The notes beneath the pieces were generated by a model, which made no database searches, was not told the origin of the DNA, and worked only from the letters and a program-made list of their open reading frames with translations. Made by a program: the position numbers and the translations under genes. This document shows positions 47,750 to 60,100 of a stretch of 64,000 nt of DNA, in pieces; position 1 is the first letter of the stretch, and each line of letters begins with the position of its first letter. The DNA lies in assembly GCA_900708905.1 (NCBI GenBank), contig CAADRB010000011.1, positions 2,679,262-2,743,261 of the forward strand, read 5' to 3'. The DNA comes from Hymenolepis diminuta (Eukaryota > Platyhelminthes > Cestoda > Cyclophyllidea > Hymenolepididae).

Positions 47750-50700
47750 ATGTCCAGAGATCAGACCTGTCGACATAGCCCTTCCACAAATGAAAATTGC
47801 ATTCCATTTCAACAAGTAATCAACAGAAGTGACGAAAACGCTCAGCAGCCAATGGGAGTTTCTGAAAATCAAATCAATTCATCAGTTAGTGTAACACGGG
47901 CTCAAGAAATTCCAGGAAATGCAAACATCTGCGTTGGATGTGGTCTTCTCATTTTCGATCGGATAATTTTCAGTGCAATGGATCAGAAGTGGCACAATGC
48001 ATGTCTGAGATGTCATTGCTGTGGAGGAAGACTTGCAGAAATGGGAACCTCGCTATTTAATCGTGGAAACATGATACTGTGCCGCCAGGATTATCTTAGG
48101 TGAGTCTAGTTCATTTTAATTTCATTCCTATCAATATGTTCAATATATTTAGATGAATAGTAGGAAAATCAGCGAAAGAGCAAGATTTATGTCTGACCTC
48201 GACTTTGATTCACGCTGTTTACATAAGCTGTAATGCTTCTTCTTCTCAAAATTTTGAAAACTCAGCAAACATAAGAAAACTAAAACAGGGAATAAATAAA
48301 CTGCATTGAAAACTTACATGGTCGAAAGGACTGAATGGAGCTGTTTAACAGCCGGATCCATTAATTCACAAATCGGACACTTACAATACACCTTTCCAAA
48401 ATGTAATATCGGAAATTAGCCAGAAAATGATTTATTTGACTACTGTTCATTTAAAGCCGGTAAAAGGCCATATCTGTTGTGTTTAAAAGTGAAAATGGGG
48501 AAAGTTCTATTTATCCTATTGTTTAGATTAGACTTCGACGGACCAATATTTTCATAATTATTAGTTATCAATTACAGTTAAAACTGATTGCATAGGGATT
48601 TATTGGAAAAAACTGAACTGGACATCTTAATCCTTTGTATTGTTCACTTTAAATCCATTACAAGATTAATTTTTCAATATTTGACAATTCTGAATACCTT
48701 TGAGAGCAAAAAACGAAGCACTTGATACATGTGCGTTAAGAATAGCGATACCGTCACGAATCTCCAAAATGGTTTTAGGAATTACTAATTAGAACTTGCT
48801 CAATAAATGTACTTGCCTAGGTCTTAGATATACTGCGCTTTTATTAATGACTGCTATTTTTAGTGGAGTGGGCACGATTTTGATTTGATAAAGGGATAAG
48901 ACAGATTGAGAGAAACAGATTGTAGACTTATAATGGATCATAACACATAACTTAACACCGACATATTCACTATTTTCCCCGATCATATTGTTTTTATTTG
49001 AAAGAACCTGTATTTCCCAATCCTTGGAATTATTGAATATTTTACTAAACGCTTGCGCCGATGGCAGAAGGACCAAAGTGCACTTCTGCTAAGTTAAAGG
49101 TCACGAGATTGAAGTTTATCAGAGCACATCCAGTGATGTGGATGGCCAACTGCACTGGTTTATTCTGGTCAACGAGACGGGGGAGAATGCAAGTTTTTTA
49201 TAAGTGAGGCTCTCGGATGCCTACTTTTACCCAAATGATGCTTAATTAACGTTTTCCTTAACGGATTTGAAAAGTTTCTCTACTTTATTAAATGGAAGTT
49301 ATGCCTTTTAGTATTTCTATATATTTATCTTTTTATGTTTGACATTCTCTTCTGCCATCGAAGATAAGTGTTCGGATTCTCCAGTAAATAGGGATCTTCC
49401 AGAGTATTTAATTAATTATCAAGCAAACTTGTATCTACCGCAAATCTTATCTGAAATCTTATTTTGATCTCAAATGTTTTGCCAATCATTTGCTTTTTAT
49501 TCAAATTTTATTTAATTCCCAGTTTGGTACAATCCGAATAATTCAAGACTGCATTTCCTTCTTCATCATAGATGGCTACAGTTCAAGACGTTTGTTTGGA
49601 TAAGCAGAGCGCACCTCCAAAGGACTGATCTAGGTAAACCGCATTAGTGTTTTAGTGCGCTGAGCGGTAAGGGAAAAGGGGTATCTCTTAAGTGTAAGCA
49701 TACGCATATATAAGTGTATGTCTCTCTTATCCTACCAGGCAATCTCAAAAAGCCCTCTCAACGAGAGAGTAAGTGTATAAATGTCAGGCATGTGCATTAG
49801 GCAGAGAGAGGGAGCGATATTAGGGCACTCGAAAGGCAAAAAGCAGATGGGATGGATGGTGCAAAAAACGGAACAGAGTAACTGACTGAGTGAGATTGTA
49901 AGGGGCCTTTTAATCTCTTTCCTCTTACAAATCCCCGAAATCTACCTGGATTTGCGAACATAGGCCTTTTCTAATCCCATCTTTCCGCAGTTACCATAAA
50001 CGGGAGGAAGAAATTTCTCTTGTATAAATGGTAAACTACTGCCACCATTGTAGATTAATGTGCATTAATTGAGATAATGGTGGGATGATAATGAGAAGGG
50101 TTGTGTTTTATGGATGCATTTGCGCGTTCTAATTAAGAAGGGCTAAGCTAGGCTCAGCTCTTCCTCATCATGATCGTCTTATCCAACTAATTGCCTCATC
50201 GCCTTGTCAACTAATTAGTAGACGACAAAGTGGTGTCGTGGGTGTTCAGATGATTAGTTGCGCGCTAGTTACCTAACCACCCACCACCCAACCTCTCGCT
50301 TACTTGCTCGTTCGTTAGCTTGTCTTGCTCCGCTTTGCCTTCTTCCTGTTCCTGCTTTCTTCCTATCCATTTCTTCCTGCCCTTCTTTTTTCAATCTCAT
50401 TTATTCTTCTTTGATTGCGGTTGATTGGAGATAGTATACTAAGTGAGTTAACAAGCTCAGTGTTAAAGAAAAACTCAACGGAATTTCTAAATCTGCATGA
50501 GTTTTAGCTCTTTAGATAGAACAATTTTATTAGATTTCAATAGTGCCAACTTTTAGTTTTTTCTTCATCAGTAACCAAAAATGGTAAAAGCAGAACTCCA
50601 AGTATCTTAACTTGATCCGATCTGAGATGAAATATAGAAGCCAATGAATAGGAGACGCAAAACTGCATTTTTCAAAGAGATTCTTCGCTTAAACCTTAAA

Positions 50701-52023
50701 CATTCTGAGAACGTGAACTGATGGCTTTCCTAGATGTTATAATAAATTCAGTTATAGTTAAACGCATAAAGTTGGTGGCTTGTGGATGAGAAAAGGAGGC
50801 GATAATTGGAAGCAAAAGCCGTATCCATGCCCAGAATCGAATTATCGGTTATTGAATTACATATGCACTTTGTCTGAAATGGCAACCAGTGGATCAAATA
50901 TTTACATTTAAGTTTTATGATACTTTACGGTAACAATACAGTATCAAGGCAAACCACCCATTACTAAGATCTATTTGATCAATTTTTATGGATGCATCCA
51001 TAACACTTTAAAGAAGACGTTGTCGGTCTAAGGGCAATATGACCCATTCTGGGTTGTTAAATATATATTTGGTCCTCCATTTCACCTCAGAAATTATTAG
51101 AAAGCCAGATTATTCAGATCACCTACCAGATATGAACAAGTATTGTTAAAATACCTTTTAAATATTGTCTTTCAGCACACCCTGCTCATTAATAACTTTC
51201 GTAATATGTTCGAGTATCCTATTGCATTGGCCAAAATATTCAACCGTAAAATCGTATTTAGATTAACCAGAATGACCAGTATTAGTTGCATTGATGTCAA
51301 CGGCAGTGGTCGGCATACACATCTGCCAAGTCAAAGGTCATGAAATCGACGTTTGCCGTTGAGCTTTCAGTGAATTAGGTGGCAAACTGCATTAGTTAAA
51401 TTTGGTCAAAATGAAATGTGACAATATGGGAGTTTTATATCTTCAATAATTTAAATTAAGGAGTAGTTGCTGAAAAAAACACATTCTTAATGACAGTTTT
51501 ATTGAATGAGATGAGACATCATCGAGCACAATTTTGTTTTCACTTTAGAATATTCGGAGCAGCCGGAGTTTGCAGTGCCTGCCAGACAGCCATCGCACCA
51601 GATGAAATGGTTATGCGTTGCAACGCTTCCACTGTCTATCACCTCAAGTGTTTCACCTGCGCCCACTGTCACAGTCCCCTTCTTCCCGGCGACCGCTATG
51701 TCCTAATCAACGGAAGTCCTTTCTGTGAGCAGGAATTTGGAAGAGTACTCCAGAGCACTCCACCCCAGCCACTTCAACAGCAATCATCGGGGACGGGAAT
51801 TCAAACTCCTTCGATGAATTCGACAGAAATTCCTCCCACAGTGATGACACCACCCATATTTGCTCCTGGAGGAATTGGAAGTCCGGTATTTTGTGGAAAC
51901 CAGGAGAATCCGGCAAATACGGGGAGTGGACGGGTCACTCCGAGACAGAGGGTAAGTCCTGGAATTAAAAACAGGGGACTGGATTTGCGTAAGAGCTTTA
52001 ACAATGGTATTGAATGGTATTAA
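47750..52023 (+). CDS. LMO4: LIM-only protein, LMO4 type
   Basis: Nuclear adaptor with two LIM zinc fingers and no DNA-binding domain; in animals LMO proteins bind LDB1-type partners. Exon 1 47750-48099 and exon 2 51549-52023 join in phase (AG|A gives Arg117); the intron is 3.4 kb. LIM1 ligands: C61, C64, H82, C85, C88, C91, C111, D114. LIM2 ligands: C125, C128, H148, C151, C154, C157, C176 and E179. The joint DYLRIFGAAGVCSAC and GDRYVLINGSPFCE match LMO4 (DYIRLFGNSGACSAC, GDRFHYINGSLFCE) better than LMO1-3. Differences from vertebrate LMO4 (165 residues): a ~60-residue Ser/Asn/Gln-rich N terminus and a ~90-residue Pro/Ser/Thr-rich tail. Read through, the protein has 274 residues. A strong donor (AGGGTAAGT, about 51950) may instead splice to an exon not found. 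Confidence 0.9.
49055..49250 (+). repeat. tRNA-like SINE copy in the LMO4 intron
   Basis: AAAGGTCACGAGATTGAAG (B-box area) is followed by ATCCAGTGATGTGGATGGCC, AACTGCACTGGTTTATTCTGG and TCAACGAGACGGGGGAGAA, in the order seen in the copies at 1081 and 15884. This is one of the longest bodies in the window. Confidence 0.6.
51296..51440 (+). repeat. tRNA-like SINE copy next to LMO4 exon 2
   Basis: GGCAGTGGTCGGCATACACA, TCTGCCAAGTCAAAGGTCATG, AAATCGACG, then TTCAGTGAATTAGGTGGCAA and ACTGCATTAGTTAAATTTGG. The head is as well preserved as in the copy at 15884. It ends about 100 bp before the exon 2 acceptor. Confidence 0.6.
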
Positions 52024-54794
52024 TAATGGTTTGGATTTGATAAAGTTCCCTCTATACACCTTTCTAGTTGATTTTCCATTTAAGAAGTTGTTATTAGAGT
52101 TAATTTGATAATCGGTCATTGACAATTGAGTTTGTTACTAGCTACTTAAAAAAACAGCTGAGTATGTTCAGAAAGTTTCTTATTGAAGGCGTGGGTGTTA
52201 TTGAAGCCTAGTAGTTTGTACAAAGAACGAAGATGCCTCCAAAAATCTTGTCATAGAAAGAATGATCGTTTCGGAATAATAGGCCCTCATTCGTCCTTCT
52301 CAAATATCAATTCAAATCAGTGAACGTAAACAAATAGCCTTTCAACCTAAATATGTTAAAATTATAACACCAGCGTTTAGCATATGCAATCTGTTCTTCC
52401 TTTTATATCAGTTGCATATTATAATCAGTGATTGAAAATCTTTCGCTGTTTCTGTATAAGTATATCATGTATTTACTACTAATCAGTGCAAATCGTTAAT
52501 GAATGGTGGTTTCATTCTCTTAAAGATGAGGTATTTAATCCCTGAGAAACAAGAAAACCAAAACATGAATACCAAAGATATTCCGAGAGAGGGAGTATCA
52601 AGTTGGACTGTTTACTTAGACGCAGCCCATAATTAGAGGTTAGGGGTAATACTCATATCGCGTAGTTAGAGACATGTAATTAGCACGTTTTAAAATGAAT
52701 CGTGTTGAGGTAGATGAAAGAATTATACTCGTCCAGCTATTAATTGTGCAAGAGTGGGGAGCAATTAAAAGAGAGATTCTTGGTCGAAATAATAGGATTA
52801 AATACGCGAATATTTGGAGATAATCACAGGCTCCTGAAATCGAAACTGTGGACGAAAAATCATTGCGTTGATTTGTACTTTAGAAGATATATGGTCCCCA
52901 ACCCTTTAGTGATTGTTAATTGAATGATTTTTGCAACTTTCTTACAATATTTTACGTATGTCGTTACTCAGTTTAACTGAATTTCCTAATTATACAGGAG
53001 ATTTGAGCAGTTCTATCTAATTTCAAAATCATATAATTTAATTTTTAAAAGATTGGATCGTAAGAGGAACACTGTTTTATTTGAAAATAGAATCGTACCT
53101 AAGAACTGGACTGTAGATTCTTAAACCACTCAGGACTTCATCACAAAACCTGTGGCCTTGATTTTTGAATGAAAGTTCTTCTTATCAAAATGAGTATATT
53201 CTTCTGTGATGACACGTCATTTTCTTCACAATCGAACAATTAGTTTCCGAAATTCATAGCGTGACTGATAGTTTGGTTCATCATTGAATAAACTCCAGTG
53301 AACTCTACCATGTTAGAATCATTTTGGTTAGTGTCTTTCTGCTAGTATCTAAACCACGCAGGTGAGATTGTGACCAATCATCCAAATTGATCAATAAGCT
53401 CTGGACTTTACGGATGTGAATTCATCTAGAAATACAGGAGATATATTCTTAAAGTGAAGTTACACTTTGTTGGAGTTCTGACTATTCTCATTTTTTATTC
53501 TATGTCCCTTTTCGCAAATCTAATTGGTCTATTTTCTTGTTGTCGTGTTTTTCAGAAGCTTTCTCACAATTACGTCCTGCAAATTATTTGCCTTGCCACG
53601 AGTTTCAATTGTATTACTGACCTAGGGTTTACCCGACCAAGGAGTAAAAATAAGATTCTGATAGGGAACGGTTTAGCTACCGCTATGTTTAATTAAACTT
53701 CAGATGTTGTAAAATTAGACATTTGAGTAAAGTGGAATTTGTAATCCAACGGAATTACATTTGCTTCATTGAAGTATCCATGTATTTGATGAGCAATATA
53801 GAATTTTGACTGTTTTGGCTTTAAGGATAAAGCCATGTTTTGTTACACTCAGATAAATATAGCTTAGATGCAAGACGGGTTAAAACAAGCATTCATCAAA
53901 GTGACCTAGTGTTCGTTTCTGACAAATCGCTACGGAAGATAGCAATTAAATTCCATCTGTGCTATTATTATACCCGACTCATTTCTAGGGTGTCAGAGAC
54001 AAAGCTATTAGACCACTATCGAGCGTGTTTTTTTCTTATTTTATTTTAGAAAACTGACACAGCGCGTTGTCCATTACAGGTTTGCTGACGAAATTAGCTT
54101 CTGCGTCACCAACTCAGAAGGACAAAAATTAACCGGACGAACTGACTCGGTGAACTCAAAAACCATCAAGCTGTGATATCGACAGACCCATCGAATTCCC
54201 TCTCATTCTGTTTTGTACACTATCTCATCATTTACTTACCTTGTAAATACAGACTTCTTCTAACATTCTTTCTAAATTGGTCTTTTATCGGGGCACTAAA
54301 ACCTAATTTAGCTAAGCGTCTTAGAGAAAAGGCGACAGAAAGTCAAATTCAATAAAGGTAATTGGATTTTCTACTGAGCTCACAAAAAAGGAGGAAGATA
54401 CGCCATTTGGTTGATTATGTGTGTTGAAGTGCAATTCACGCAATTTTGTGTGTATGCTACTGGTTGCTGATTGGGCGGCGGTGTCCAATTAAATTAGCGG
54501 CGTACTCGTGCGGACACGCACGATTCAATTAATTTGCGATTTTCGTAGCAGCTGTTGTTTTAATTAGCGATGGAATAGGCGATGTTGCAGTAGAGTATGA
54601 TTAAGTTTTTTCTGGGGTGGATTAGACCAGATTGATATTTGCCATTTGCTATTTAAGATAATGTGGTTACTATGGCCAAACTCGATTAAAGATAAGTAGG
54701 CAAATGATCTCCTTGATGGATTAGTCATTCCACTAGCTTCTTCTTAATTATAATTAAAAACAATCTGATTCTGTTCTAAGGGTAGCGAATTGGG

Positions 54795-54970
54795 AAATGT
54801 TCAAGTAACACTCTCGTCGGCGAAGTCAGAGGTCACGAGTTCGATGTCCATTGGTGCAAATTCAGTGAGGGAATGGTCAACCCTGCCGTTTAAGTGTGAC
54901 TAATACAGGTGACAAGATTCAGTTTTCTCATTAGAGAGGTTTCAAGATGATACCCTTATACCTAAGAAGA
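54795..54970 (+). repeat. tRNA-like SINE copy with the best B-box
   Basis: GCGAAGTCAGAGGTCACGAG runs into GAGTTCGATGTCC, the closest match in the window to a Pol III B-box (GGTTCGANTCC). CATTGGTGCAAATTCAGTG and GGGAATGGTCAACCCTGCC follow, as in other copies. The head is less clear. Confidence 0.6.
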
Positions 54971-55474
54971 GTGATGGAATACGTTCTCCTAGAGGTTAAA
55001 ATACCTGACGGGATAAAGGAATGGCAATCTCAAGCATTTCGTAGAAAAGTAAAAGCTTATTATGTTTACCTATATACAAATGAATGAGATAAAAAAATTT
55101 TCAGACTTTTAAAGATTAAAGGAAAGTTTGTCATCAATTTAAGAATTCTGAAACGTATTCGCAGAGTAGAGCGAGTTGACAGAATTAGCGATACTTTTGA
55201 TAAATTTCCCTATGTGGAAAAGAATTTTTCAGGTTCGTACCCGCCGTATGTGATTAGTAGAAGCCATGAAACTGAGATATTCAGTGTACATTCAGCTATT
55301 GAAATGATTATCCATAGTTGCGAAAAAGGAAAGCACTGCACTTGCACTATTCCTCGAGCGTGATGGTCAGGGAGGACTTTCCATGTTTAATTTGGGCTGT
55401 TTTAAGCCTTATAAAAGACAGTAGTGGCTGAAACGGCATATATCAAAGTTTAATCCTTATTGGCGACTTCACAT

Positions 55475-55630
55475 TCAGTGCGAGGCCTTCAAAAGTCCAA
55501 TTGAAAAGGCAGAAGCATGTGTTTTTCGGGCTGAAAAGAGAAGACATTAGTCCAAATCTCATGAACCAAATCTCCCTACTCTTTCCCAAAACTATTCTCT
55601 CTCTACTTAGCCATGCATCTGCTTGTCGAA
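55475..55630 (+). repeat. Repeat D, copy 2
   Basis: Second copy of the repeat at 29530-29745: CGGGCTGAAAAGAGAAGAC, CCCTACTCTTTCCCAAAACT and GCCATGCATCTGCTTG. Both copies are in the same orientation and about equally worn. Confidence 0.4.
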
Positions 55631-56880
55631 ATAGAATATAATTTTATTTAAAATGGTAGTATACGTCCATTCTTGCTTGTATCATTCTGCTAGTTTCTTT
55701 GCTAATAAAAGACAAATTGTAATAGCTTCAAATGGCTGCTTATTATCAATCAATAGCTCTATAAATCCAAGTAATATAGAAAACGAATAATTTTCATCCA
55801 GGAAAACTTACATTATCAAGTTTTTGTTACTTATTCATTAAATTTGTATGATTATTAAAATGTTATTATTAAGTATTGCGATTTGTGGCTATTTTGGAGA
55901 CTAATCAGCTTATAACAGGCACCAAAGCCCAATGTTTTGAAGTCAGTAAATTTTGATATATACCTTCTTATACTGCCAGAGGGATACGCACCGGCTTGTC
56001 AAACGCGGGATCTCGAAAATGCAGACAAAATACAAACCTTTTCCCTGTAGAAATGATATCTACAACTCATATGTTACGTCTTTATGGCGAAGTTTTAACT
56101 GAACGGAGTACTTCCAAATGCGGGATTAACGAAAAATATCCATAAGCGTCAATTATGCTCAATGAAGGAGCAGAGGCATTTTTGGCAATTTAGAGAGACT
56201 TTTAGATATCCCTTAATTGCCAAGGATGAGTGTTAGAAAACATTTCCCCTAATTAGACTTGAAAATTACAGGCATAAGAAGCATAAATGCAGTTCTTGAG
56301 ATTATTAGAGCCTATTCAGAGTTGAGAAACATCACACTTACTTGTGAACTTTGTTACGTTTGGAATGAGAGAGCTATAAAAGGATATGCAAATATAACAA
56401 CCATAACTATTTGTTACTTTCTGACATTAAATCACTTAGGATTGAATCAATAGTAGTACGTTTAATATTATAAATTAAATGTAAAGAGATAGGGTGAATT
56501 TTACTGTAATAAGAGAAGGATTTTAAAACCTCGAGAGCATACCATATAAGTATTCTGATAACAAATAATTTGTATCATTTAGACCTTCGGGACAAAGTTA
56601 CGCAAATAACAATTCGAGCTATGAAGTAATCTCCGCCTACTAGGGTTTCACTTTCCTTTCGTTTCGGTAAATTTAAAATTCTACAAATTTCCCTGTCTAG
56701 CTTGTATCCTTCTCCGACCACTACCTAGTCTCTTATTTTATTTATTTGAATTAATTAAACCGTGTTAAAATTTCGGGGGAGGAGATTGTAGCCTCTCTCA
56801 CACGAGCCATGTGTTTCTATCTTATCATTTATTCATAATTCCTGTATCTTCTTACGATTTCTCACTCCCTATACTCAAAG

Positions 56881-57175
56881 GTTTATTATATGCGGGATTG
56901 AAAACTGTCCAATAAAAGAGCTACCGCGTTTTGTACTCATTTCGGGATGGAAAGATTTTTGAGGTTATAGGTAACACATGTTTAGAAATGAAGAAACTTG
57001 GTGTGTACATATAATTGGATGGAGAAATCAGGATGTTCAACTGGTCCAATATAACGGACGATAGTTCTCCTCTTCCTTGTCTATTTGTCTTATTTTTCGA
57101 CCTCCCTTCTCCTCAGTCGATTATTATATGTGGACTATAAAACTGTTCGACAGAATGAAAACATTCGGGTACTTT
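56881..57175 (+). repeat. Two ~55-bp direct repeats behind pyrimidine tracts
   Basis: TTTATTATATGCGGGATTG at 56882 and ATTATTATATGTGGACTAT at 57120 start matching segments that continue through AAAACTGT(C/T)C and (G)TACT. Each is preceded by a pyrimidine-rich tract. They may be worn pieces of repeat E, which shares AACTGTCCAATAAAA. Confidence 0.35.
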
Positions 57176-60100
57176 ATACGTTTTTAGCTACTTTATCTCT
57201 AAAAGACCTATCATGATTTAAAGGTCCAATTAGATCGGTTTTTAAAGACGGTCTCAATGAACCGAAAATAATTTAAGCCTATTTATTGAATATAAGGCAA
57301 AATTAGTATAAGTCTTCAGAGAGACTGCCGAATTTATTTAGTCTTTTTAAACAAAAGATCGTATCAAAGGTACTCTTTGGACAGGAGGTGCACAGCTTCC
57401 AACATAATATTTACCAAAGAAAGGTGAAAAGTAAATTTGGGGATTCCAGATTTCTACATAACATCAATTGCTGTTATGGTCTCTTCACCCTTAAAAGATT
57501 CATTCCTCCATAATTTGGGAGCGTTTGGTTGGAGCTCAACTTTCAAAGTAAGTGGACGGAAATCTTAATAGATTTAGGTGATGAAGATTGTAGTTTTTCA
57601 TTCATTCACGTCCTCTTAAACCTGCTTTTCACAACTCATTTCAGATTCTTCTGATTTTTGAGGCAAGTGTAAACTCGAGTTTTACTCAATTTAAAAAGAT
57701 TGAGTTCCATCTTTAGAGTTAGAGGGTCATTCGTATAAGCCGTCGAGAATTGTCTTTTGGTGGTTAAGGTCGCTAGAGCTTATTTGTCTAATAGATTCTA
57801 ACAGTCTATCATGCCTAAACTCTAGCTACTTCATCTTGTTGTGAAATCCACCTAAAAATTACTCTATTATCTTTGTACCATTTCAGTTTGGTTACACCTG
57901 CTTTTGTAAAATATCGTTTGCACTCTTATATTACTCATTATTAAAGAGTTTTAATTCTTCGAATTAACTAATATTGGTACTAAATTGCGCAGCCTCTCAA
58001 TTCTAAGCGAATTATCCAAGCCATGTCATTAGACATGGATTTTTAAAACCCTCACAATCCCTCTTGTAAATTAAATCCATTAAAATCTGATAAGATTAGA
58101 TACATCACCGGAGTTACGAAGAGGAATAGAGTGCTTCAATTTAGCATTGAAATACCCCAAACGCACACGCGCCAAATGAGTCAGCGAACAACCTCTCCTC
58201 CATAATTTCTCCCTTTTCTCTTTCTCTTCAGATATCTAAAAGGGATTGCGCATAAGAAATAATTATGGGACATGACCTTATAACCATCCCAATGTTATAA
58301 ATATAATTTATGGAGGTTTATATGTGGAGAAATGGACGAGGAATTAGTTATTGATTTAATAAATAATCAAGACAACAGTACCTTTGTTACCCTTATGGAA
58401 GGATAGAGAAATAAAGACTTACCATCCATCACAATATCGGGCACATCTAATACCGTTCTGAAAACAATGTGTGTCTGAATCAGTTATTTATCGGTCAACA
58501 TGAAGTTTTGCCGTGTCAAAATTCGCTATTTAAACACCATTTGGCTCATATCTAGTGAACAAAATGGCCAGTCAAGTCGGATAGATCCATTTGATAAAGG
58601 AATAGACGCTAGAAAACGTTTTCCCTCACTGGCATTGGATACTATTATTATTAAATTTTAAACTTCAGGAAGACCTGAATAAAATCATTTTAAAGTGACC
58701 CATAAGTTAAATGACAATGTGTATACATTTCTTAATCTCTTGGTTAATGAAAATCATTATTCTACCAGTGCGAATATCTTGAATTATAAATTATGTGGAC
58801 TCATAAGTGCTTGTTAGTAGAAGTTTACCAGAGTAGAACGGAGGAAACATACATAACTCTTGTCCCCCCTTCCCCAAACGTTATAAACTTAACTCCTGGA
58901 AGAGGGAGGAAAATAGTGGTTGGATGTGTATTAAGAAAGAAAAGAGGGAATGCGTCTGCCTGATGGGTAGAAAATGAAAAAGTGGAGTAAAGCTCGATAT
59001 GAAGTGGTTAAATGATGGGTCAACTCAATAAGCTACTTAAGAGAACAGAATGGTATTAAAGAGGCTGTAGGATATCCTTGAATGTTTCTCAAATCGTTCT
59101 TTTTTTAAAACATTAATTTGAAGGATTCTACAGTATTTCTCAAAATTTTTTGAGCGTCATTAATTTTACTGGTTTTGATGAAATTTCGTTTTTACGTTTT
59201 TGCGTTTGCTTGAACTGTTTTCAATCGCCGCAGTTGCAGAATATAGATTGATGACTAGTACTTGTCTCTCTCGCGATAGCTCAGTTTTTGCCTGTAGTAT
59301 CCGACACGTGATGATAACGGAACCTGTTGTGAAAATTTCCCCTTCTTCCTGTCTCTCCCCAACTCTCTTGATTTTTAATTGTTATTATTTGATAAACTCT
59401 TGACCTTTGGAAACTGGCCGCCTGTTGTTTGCAGTAGTCTTAACGTAGCTGCTATCTCCACTACCGTGAAAACTAGACTAAATCGGTAGGCAAAATTAAG
59501 GCAATAGTTAGCTGTTAATAAACCGCTAGATCATAACACGTTTGAGCGCAGAGAAAGCCTCTAAATTCTATTGGCTTTTCTTTCAGGACTTCATGTTTTC
59601 GAGTACTTGAGTGTCTTTATTCAATTCGCGTCTTCTGTACCGGGTTTGAATCAAATAAATGCAACCGATATTGGGTCCATTAAGAGCTATTCCCCAAATT
59701 GCTATTATTGCGAATTACGGCGAGATTAATAGGGAAAGAGAATATCAATTATTCGGTTAATGTCTCCAAGGAGGAGATATTCGCAGTAATTGCTCGCAAT
59801 TAGGCCTGTCATTTTGCTACTGCAGATAGTATCTCCATATCGGGTCGCTTTAAATAAGAATTCATTAGGGAGAAAGATGATGTGATGCGTTGTTGTTGTT
59901 GCTGTCGTCTTTAATTAGTATTGAAAGGCATAAGCAGATCAGAGAACAGCGATAATTATTCTTAATCATTGCTTGACAACATTATTATTAAAAACTAAAT
60001 ATAAAAATTGCCTGTTTATATCGTAAGAATGTTAAAGACATCCTAACTGATTCAAATATTTATTAAATTAATCGTTGTCTTCTTGAAAAAAGTCTTGTAT

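Larger units (their letters stand above)
48100..51548 (+). other. LMO4 intron 1 with a SINE pair and possible regulatory DNA
   Basis: Begins with the donor GTGAGT and ends with the acceptor CACTTTAG. It holds SINE copies at 49055-49250 and 51296-51440. The segment 50040-50260 has several TAATTA/ATTAATT sites and more complex sequence than its surroundings. It is followed by a pyrimidine-rich tract at 50281-50400. No reading frame in the intron has family similarity. Confidence 0.5.

Noticed and set aside
51707..52125. Open frames antisense to LMO4 exon 2
   Set aside because: They are shadows of the Pro/Ser-rich LMO4 coding strand.
53454..53696. 80-codon frame that could be another LMO4 exon
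   Set aside because: An internal TTTTTCAG acceptor exists, but the following peptide has no similarity to LMO proteins and no phase evidence.
54795..54870. Possible functional tRNA gene
   Set aside because: Only a B-box-like loop is clear. No cloverleaf with an acceptor stem can be drawn, and the same sequence repeats elsewhere as a SINE.
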